A DNA stretch of 41,257 nt, taken from an uncultured Clostridia bacterium (GTDB taxonomy: Bacteria > Bacillota > Clostridia > TANB77 > CAG-508). The DNA is taken from contig CALXCE010000009.1 in the NCBI GenBank assembly GCA_944386725.1, forward strand, positions 1-41,257, given 5' to 3'. Numbering within the stretch: position 1 is the first letter of the stretch; every line of letters begins with the position of its first letter. Shown piece by piece: positions 36,845 to 41,257 of this stretch. The notes beneath the pieces were generated by a model. That model had not been told where the DNA came from. It made no database searches and was given only the letters and a program-made list of their open reading frames with translations. Made by a program: the position numbers and the translations under genes.

Positions 36845-37225
36845 GTGAGAATTTGTTGTGGGACAGATATTATAGAAATAGAAAGAATCAAAGAAAGCAT
36901 AGAAGATAAAAAGATGGGAAAGGCATTTATAGAAAGAGTGTATACTAGTAAAGAAATTGAATATTGTGAAAGCAAAAACACCCAAAAATATCAACACTAT
37001 GCTGCTAGGTTTGCAGCGAAAGAAGCGGCTTTTAAAGCTATTTCTGAGCAGATACATGATAAATACTCAATTACTTGGAAAGATATTGAAGTGATTAATA
37101 ATAAACAAGGAAGACCTAAACTTAATTTAGTTGGAATTGATATGAAGGATGTAGAAGATATAGATTTAAGCTTATCTCATTGTAAAGAATATGCGGTGGC
37201 AAATGTAACATTATTAAAAAAGTAA
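36845..37225 (+). CDS. acpS: Holo-[acyl-carrier-protein] synthase
   Basis: AcpS transfers 4'-phosphopantetheine from CoA to the serine of acyl carrier protein. The 126-residue product has the two signature motifs GTDIIEIERI (magnesium-binding aspartate) and RFAAKEAAFKAI, followed by WKDIEVINNKQGRP and LSLSHCKEYAVA. Length matches the AcpS type. The start is GTG 36845 after AGAGGAAAG. It is followed 28 bases later by tatD. Confidence 0.92.
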   Translation: MRICCGTDIIEIERIKESIEDKKMGKAFIERVYTSKEIEYCESKNTQKYQHYAARFAAKEAAFKAISEQIHDKYSITWKDIEVINNKQGRPKLNLVGIDMKDVEDIDLSLSHCKEYAVANVTLLKK

Positions 37226-37253
37226 CAAAACTATGTTATATTTGGAGGTTTTG

Positions 37254-38048
37254 ATGGAATTATTTGATAGTCATGCACATTTAGATGATGAAAAATTTAA
37301 CGAAGATAGAGAACAATTAATTCAACAAATAAAAGAAGCAGGTGTTACTAAGTTAATATCTGCTGGTTATAGTTTAGAAGGTTCTAAAAAGGCCAAAGAT
37401 TTAGCAGAAAAGTATGATTTTATTTATGCAACTGCTGGAGTTTCTCCCAATGATATTCCACAAACAAAAGAAAAATTGTGGATAATGTTAGATAAAATGA
37501 AAGAAATAGCAGAGCAAAGTAAAAAAATAGTGGCAATCGGTGAAATTGGATTAGATTATTATTGGAATAAAGATAATAAAGAATTACAAAAACTTGCATT
37601 TATGAAACAAATAGAATTAGCAAATGAATTGAAATTGCCAATCGTAATTCATACAAGAGAAGCTGTAGCGGATACCATTGAAATTTTAAAACAAAACGAA
37701 GCTGTTTTTAAAGGGGTATTTCATTGTTGTCCTCTCAATAGGGAGTTAGTAAAAGAGGCTCTAAAGCTAGGATTTTATATTTCTTTTGCAGGACCAGTAA
37801 CTTTCAAAAATTCAAAGAATGCGTATGAAATAATTGCTATGGTACCAAATGAAAGAATATTAATTGAGACAGATAGCCCTTATTTATCGCCAGAACCCTT
37901 GAGAGGAAAAAGAAATGATTCCAGAAATGTAAAATATATTGCACAGAAAGTAGCAGATGTAAAGAATATGGAGTTAGAGGAAGTGGCAAAGATAACCTAT
38001 CAAAATGCAGAGAAGATTTTTGGTATCAACTTAGAAAATAAATCGTAA
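37254..38048 (+). CDS. tatD: TatD family metal-dependent hydrolase/deoxyribonuclease
   Basis: ATG 37254 is chosen because GGAGG lies 8 bases before it. The 264-residue TIM-barrel product has the metal ligands in order: DSHAHLDD (HxH), GEIGLDYYW (Glu), VIHTREA (His), FHCCP (His) and ETDSPYLSPE (Asp). TatD enzymes are DNA or quality-control nucleases. Its last codons and stop form the left end of a 219-base palindrome whose other end contains the stop of htpX. Confidence 0.92.
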   Translation: MELFDSHAHLDDEKFNEDREQLIQQIKEAGVTKLISAGYSLEGSKKAKDLAEKYDFIYATAGVSPNDIPQTKEKLWIMLDKMKEIAEQSKKIVAIGEIGLDYYWNKDNKELQKLAFMKQIELANELKLPIVIHTREAVADTIEILKQNEAVFKGVFHCCPLNRELVKEALKLGFYISFAGPVTFKNSKNAYEIIAMVPNERILIETDSPYLSPEPLRGKRNDSRNVKYIAQKVADVKNMELEEVAKITYQNAEKIFGINLENKS

Positions 38049-38253
38049 AATTGTTATCGTTTAGCTATCTTAATTTATATATTATTAAAATTTATTATAT
38101 TTTTTATTTAGTGACTCCCACTTCGAACAGTCTGTAATTTTATAACAGACTGTATCTCGCGGTTCCCCCGAATTGTCACTGCATAAAAAACATAATAAAT
38201 TTTAGTTTTATAAGATTATAAAGCTAAACGATAATAATTTTACGATTTATTTT
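38035..38253. repeat. 219-bp palindrome joining the ends of tatD and htpX
   Basis: The outer 18 bases are a perfect inverted repeat (AAAATAAATCGTAAAATT) that includes the stop codons of both convergent genes. Inward, TTATCGTTTAGCT, AAAATTTATTAT and TTTTTTAT-AGTGAC pair with their complements. The core holds a separate ACAGTCTG/CAGACTGT stem and TATCTCGCGGTTCCCCCGAA. It differs in sequence from the GGGGAC elements. It could act as a bidirectional terminator; no coding potential. Confidence 0.85.
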
Positions 38254-39149
38254 AAATTTCTTAAAGCTTCAATTCTATCCTCTGTACTAGGATGAGTAGA
38301 CCATAAGCTAGAAGATTTTTTCTTACCTTCCTTTGTATTCTTTTTAAACGGATTAACAATATACATATTAGCAGTTGCACTATTAGCAGTTGCTAACTGA
38401 TTGCTATCAGCTTCCAATTTTTGAAGAGCTGAAATTAATCCATCTGGATTACGTGTAAACTCTATTGCTGTACTATCAGCTAGGAATTCTCTCTTCCTAG
38501 ACAGAGCAAGTTGCATTAAAGAACCGAAAATAGGAGATAAAATTAAAAAGATCAGTCCAATTACCATTAAAATTGCATTTCCTTTATTACTATCTCTATC
38601 GTTATCTAATCCACCCCAAAATAGAATTCGAGAAAACATATCAGATAGCATGACAATAAATCCTACCATAACAGAAACAACACAGCTAAGACGAATATCG
38701 TAATTTTTAATATGACTCAACTCGTGAGCAATAACTCCTTCTAATTCGTAATAATCTAGTTTTTCTAAAAGACCAGTGGTTACGCAAATGACAGCTTTTT
38801 CTGGATTTCTTCCTGTGGCAAAAGCATTCGGTTGAGGGTCATCTACAACATATAATCTAGGTTTTGTGGATAAACCAGAAGTAACCATTAAAGCGTCTAA
38901 AATATTTACAATTTTTAAATCTTCTTCTTTGGTAGCTGGTCTAGCTTTATTTAAAGATAAAACAATTTTATCACTATAATAGTAGGAACCCCAAGCAGTA
39001 GCAATGGAGAAGATAAGGGCAATTACAATTGATAGGGTACCGAATTTTAAAGCGTGACAGATATAGTAAACAATTATAGTAATCATTATTATAAAAATAG
39101 CTATAATAAAACCAGATTCTATTTTGTTTTTCTTTACATTTTCAAACAT
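38247..39149 (-). CDS. htpX: Membrane zinc metalloprotease HtpX
   Basis: The 300-residue product has two N-terminal membrane helices (about residues 14-52), the zinc motif HELSH near residue 142, two further membrane helices (about 155-175 and 193-215) and the third ligand in REFLADSTA. HtpX degrades misfolded membrane proteins with its catalytic domain facing the cytoplasm. It follows lemA on the same strand after 72 bases, a frequent pairing. AAAGGA lies before the ATG. Confidence 0.92.
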   Translation of the reverse strand: MFENVKKNKIESGFIIAIFIIMITIIVYYICHALKFGTLSIVIALIFSIATAWGSYYYSDKIVLSLNKARPATKEEDLKIVNILDALMVTSGLSTKPRLYVVDDPQPNAFATGRNPEKAVICVTTGLLEKLDYYELEGVIAHELSHIKNYDIRLSCVVSVMVGFIVMLSDMFSRILFWGGLDNDRDSNKGNAILMVIGLIFLILSPIFGSLMQLALSRKREFLADSTAIEFTRNPDGLISALQKLEADSNQLATANSATANMYIVNPFKKNTKEGKKKSSSLWSTHPSTEDRIEALRNLK

Positions 39150-39221
39150 TTCTAAATCCTTTCTTAATAAAAAATGAAAAAGGTTGAAAGTTAAAAACCT
39201 CCAACCTCCTTTTATCCATTA

Positions 39222-39785
39222 TTATGAATTTGAACCAAAATCTACTTTTACATTTTTTCTAGCCTCATCATTTTCTGCTTCAAATAAGTCACGAGCTTTA
39301 AAGTTAAACATGCCAGCAATGATATTAGAAGGGAATACTTCTAATTTAGTATTGTACATCGTTACTGTATCATTATAGAATTGTCTAGAAAAAGAAATTT
39401 TATTTTCGGTATTTCTTAATTCTTCTGATAAATCTGCGAAATTTTGATTTGCTTTCAAGTCTGGATAATTTTCAGAAACTGCCATAATGGTTTTTAAAGC
39501 AGTTGATAATTGATTATCTAAATCAGCTTTTTCAGAAACACTTTGTGTATTTGCCCAAGAGGTTCTAAGGTCTGCTATTTTTTCAAAAGTTTCTTTTTCA
39601 TGCGTCATATAACCTTTTACAGTTTCAACAAAATTTGGTATCAAATCAAATCTTCTTTGTAATTGCACATCAATTTGGCTCCAAGCATTGTCTACTTTTA
39701 TTTTAGATTGTACTAAACTATTGTACATTCCAATAACAGCAATAACAAGGACAGCAATGATGGCTAATATAATCCAAACAAACAT
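39222..39785 (-). CDS. lemA: LemA family membrane protein
   Basis: The 187-residue product has one N-terminal membrane segment (residues about 3-23) followed by the conserved helical bundle: NAWSQIDVQLQRRFDLIPNF, VKGYMTHEKETFEKI, and later YPDLKANQNFADLSEELRNTE. Function is not well defined; in many Firmicutes it is paired with htpX, as here. AAGGAGG lies 7 bases before the ATG. Confidence 0.92.
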   Translation of the reverse strand: MFVWIILAIIAVLVIAVIGMYNSLVQSKIKVDNAWSQIDVQLQRRFDLIPNFVETVKGYMTHEKETFEKIADLRTSWANTQSVSEKADLDNQLSTALKTIMAVSENYPDLKANQNFADLSEELRNTENKISFSRQFYNDTVTMYNTKLEVFPSNIIAGMFNFKARDLFEAENDEARKNVKVDFGSNS

Positions 39786-39821
39786 GTTAAATCCTCCTTA
39801 ATTTCTATTATATACAAATCT

Positions 39822-39849
39822 ATTATATCATATTAAAAAAAATATACAA
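39822..39849 (-). promoter_or_regulatory. Predicted promoter of lemA-htpX
   Basis: On the minus strand TTGTAT (39849-39844), 16 bases, TATAAT (39827-39822), about 37 bases before the lemA start. The region is very AT-rich, so chance matches are likely. Confidence 0.4.
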
Positions 39850-39967
39850 TAAAATTGTGAAAATTTTACAAAACAATTTTTATAATTTTGTAATTTTATA
39901 ACAATTATGATTAACTATTTTAATAAAAGCATGATAGTAATATTTGAAAATGGTTCACATATAATAT

Positions 39968-39996
39968 AGTAAATCCTTGTGAAATGAAGATTTACT
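39968..39996. repeat. Inverted repeat upstream of the SleB-type gene
   Basis: AGTAAATC and GATTTACT (8 bases, 13-base loop) end 4 bases before the -35 element at 40001. The position suits an operator, but there is no further evidence. Confidence 0.35.
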
Positions 39997-40000
39997 AAAT

Positions 40001-40029
40001 TTGACAAAAAAAGAAATAAATGTTATAAT
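40001..40029 (+). promoter_or_regulatory. Perfect consensus promoter of the G5/SleB-type hydrolase gene
   Basis: TTGACA and TATAAT with a 17-base spacer, about 35 bases before the start codon: the best vegetative promoter in the window. Confidence 0.85.
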
Positions 40030-40063
40030 ATAATTGTTGCCAAGAAGGAGGTAATTAATTTAT

Positions 40064-41062
40064 ATGAAAAAAGAAGAGAAAGCTTCCATTTCTATCATGA
40101 AAATCATCTGTATTAGCATCATATTAATACTGATATCAGGAATTGGCGTTATGGCAGTGAATAATCAATTAAATAATGTTACCATTACACTTCAAAATGG
40201 TTATGAGATGACAGTCTTAACATCCAAAACAAAAGTGTCTGAAATATTAGAAGAAAATAATATTATATTAGAAGAAAATCAAAAAACTATCCCAGACTTA
40301 GATAGTGAAATAGTAGCAGGAGAAAGCATTAAAATTACAGATAAATCTTATCAAGAAGTTCAAATTGCTAAAATATCAGAAGAAGGTGTAGAGACATCTT
40401 TAGATCAATTATTAGAAAATTATGCACCAATTACAGAAAAAATAATAGTAGAGCAAGTGGCTATACCATATGAAACGGTAACAAAAAATACAACCAATGC
40501 TTCAGAAGGTACAACGAATAAAGTGTTACAACAAGGGCAAGATGGTTTAAAAGAAGTAACTTACAAAGTTAAATATCAAAATGGAGTGGAAATTGAAAAA
40601 ACCTTAATATCAGAAGTCGTAATAAAAGAACCTGTTGATAAAATTATACAAATTCAAAAAACAGAAACATCAAGAAGTGGAACCGCAAGAACAACTACAA
40701 CAGCCTCTTATTCAGGAGGAAAGTGGACTTATTCTGCAAGTGATTTTGACTTGTTATGTGCTATTACAGCACAAGAATGTAGTTCAAGTTACCAAGGTTC
40801 ATTAGCCGTTATCACGACAGCATGTAATAGAGCAGACGCTAGGGGTACAGACCCATTAACAGAATATAAAAGACCAGGACAATTCTGTTATTCTATTGAT
40901 TCTCATTGGAAAAAAAGATTAAACGGAAATTATTCAAGCACTGTATCACAAGCAGTAACAGCTGCACTAAATGGAGCTAGAAATCATAGTTATCGTTCTT
41001 TTAGAGCAGCAAGCTCATATTTAGGTTCTGGTGTTGTGATTGGAGGCAATATATTTTTCTAA
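40064..41062 (+). CDS. Cell-wall hydrolase: DUF348, G5 and SleB-type catalytic domain
   Basis: The 332-residue product has an N-terminal membrane/signal segment (about residues 10-31), one DUF348 (YabE-like) domain (about 38-78, VTITLQNGYEMTVLTSKTK), a G5 domain (about 125-205, including IPYETV and TYKVKYQNGVEI), a Ser/Thr linker and a C-terminal hydrolase domain of the SleB/CwlJ core type (about 228-332). The catalytic-region motif is ITAQECSSSYQGSLAVITTACNR, read here as the family's conserved Glu region, and the domain ends with the family-like GGNIFF. The layout is like RpfB/YabE proteins but with SleB instead of a 3D or lysozyme-like domain. Consensus promoter and AAGGAGG suggest vegetative expression, so a growth-related role is more likely than germination only. 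Confidence 0.85.
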   Translation: MKKEEKASISIMKIICISIILILISGIGVMAVNNQLNNVTITLQNGYEMTVLTSKTKVSEILEENNIILEENQKTIPDLDSEIVAGESIKITDKSYQEVQIAKISEEGVETSLDQLLENYAPITEKIIVEQVAIPYETVTKNTTNASEGTTNKVLQQGQDGLKEVTYKVKYQNGVEIEKTLISEVVIKEPVDKIIQIQKTETSRSGTARTTTTASYSGGKWTYSASDFDLLCAITAQECSSSYQGSLAVITTACNRADARGTDPLTEYKRPGQFCYSIDSHWKKRLNGNYSSTVSQAVTAALNGARNHSYRSFRAASSYLGSGVVIGGNIFF

Positions 41063-41080
41063 ATTTTCATAAATGAAAGT

Positions 41081-41110
41081 AAAAAAGGCTATTATTAAAT
41101 AGTCTTTTTT
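41081..41110 (+). terminator. Terminator of the G5/SleB-type gene
   Basis: AAAAAAGGCTATT pairs with AATAGTCTTTTTT (one G-T pair) around a short loop, ending in T6, 18 bases after the stop. The remaining 147 bases to the window end hold no gene I can support. Confidence 0.7.
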
Positions 41111-41257
41111 GACGCTAATCATCTAAAATATGAAGACTTTCTAGTTTATAACTTATCTGTGCGATAAAATTAATTTAACATATAAATGGTAAAATTAAAT
41201 TACCGTTTTAGAAAAAATAAAAAGACACATAATTAAAACTTATGATACAATGTTGGT

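Noticed and set aside
38100..38190. tRNA-like cloverleaf in the core of the palindrome between tatD and htpX
   Set aside because: The central stem has 8 pairs and a 10-base loop, and there is no proper D arm, T arm or CCA-adjacent structure; it is better explained as part of a palindrome.

Overview
The window is an AT-rich, densely coded stretch of a low-GC Gram-positive genome. Gene content points to an endospore-forming, probably gut-associated and uncultured member of the Clostridia: spoIIE, two small CotF-like coat proteins, mecA, the DUF4321-radC-mreBCD-mrdA-minC cluster, AGGAGG ribosome binding sites with frequent TTG/GTG starts, and two giant Clostridia-style surface proteins with xPPTG sorting signals. 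The exact taxon cannot be fixed from the sequence alone.

Layout: (1) 1-368, the 3' end of a ZIP-family metal transporter. (2) 494-2805, the helicase pcrA. (3) 2959-3409, two CotF-like proteins, then a GGGGAC-type palindrome. (4) 3700-4713, a membrane-anchored M23 peptidase, convergent with mecA on the minus strand. (5) 5526-11859, a cell-shape operon with its own strong promoter: DUF4321, radC, mreB, mreC, mreD, mrdA (PBP2), minC. (6) 11898-12699, two small minus-strand genes of unknown function. (7) 13045-31040, tandem paralogous genes for surface proteins of 2910 and about 2939 residues, each built like two secreted proteins fused through an internal membrane hairpin. (8) spoIIE, a WG-repeat protein, an unknown C-terminally anchored protein, acpS and tatD on the plus strand. 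(9) lemA-htpX on the minus strand, and at the end a G5/SleB-type cell-wall hydrolase. Four long palindromic elements lie directly behind stop codons.

The most striking observation is a reading-frame anomaly. Four conserved genes (ZIP transporter, pcrA, radC, mreB) are interrupted by six +1 frameshifts, and every one has the same form: an in-frame CGG triplet whose C is surplus, with the conserved protein resuming at the overlapping GGA or GGT glycine codon. By eye I found no other in-frame CGG in the roughly 12,700 codons of the window, although CGG is common out of frame and AGA, AGG, CGT, CGA and CGC are all used for arginine. This looks like an unassigned CGG codon serving as a +1 recoding signal (or a CGGN quadruplet codon) rather than random gene decay or sequencing error. 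It needs genome-wide and proteomic confirmation.
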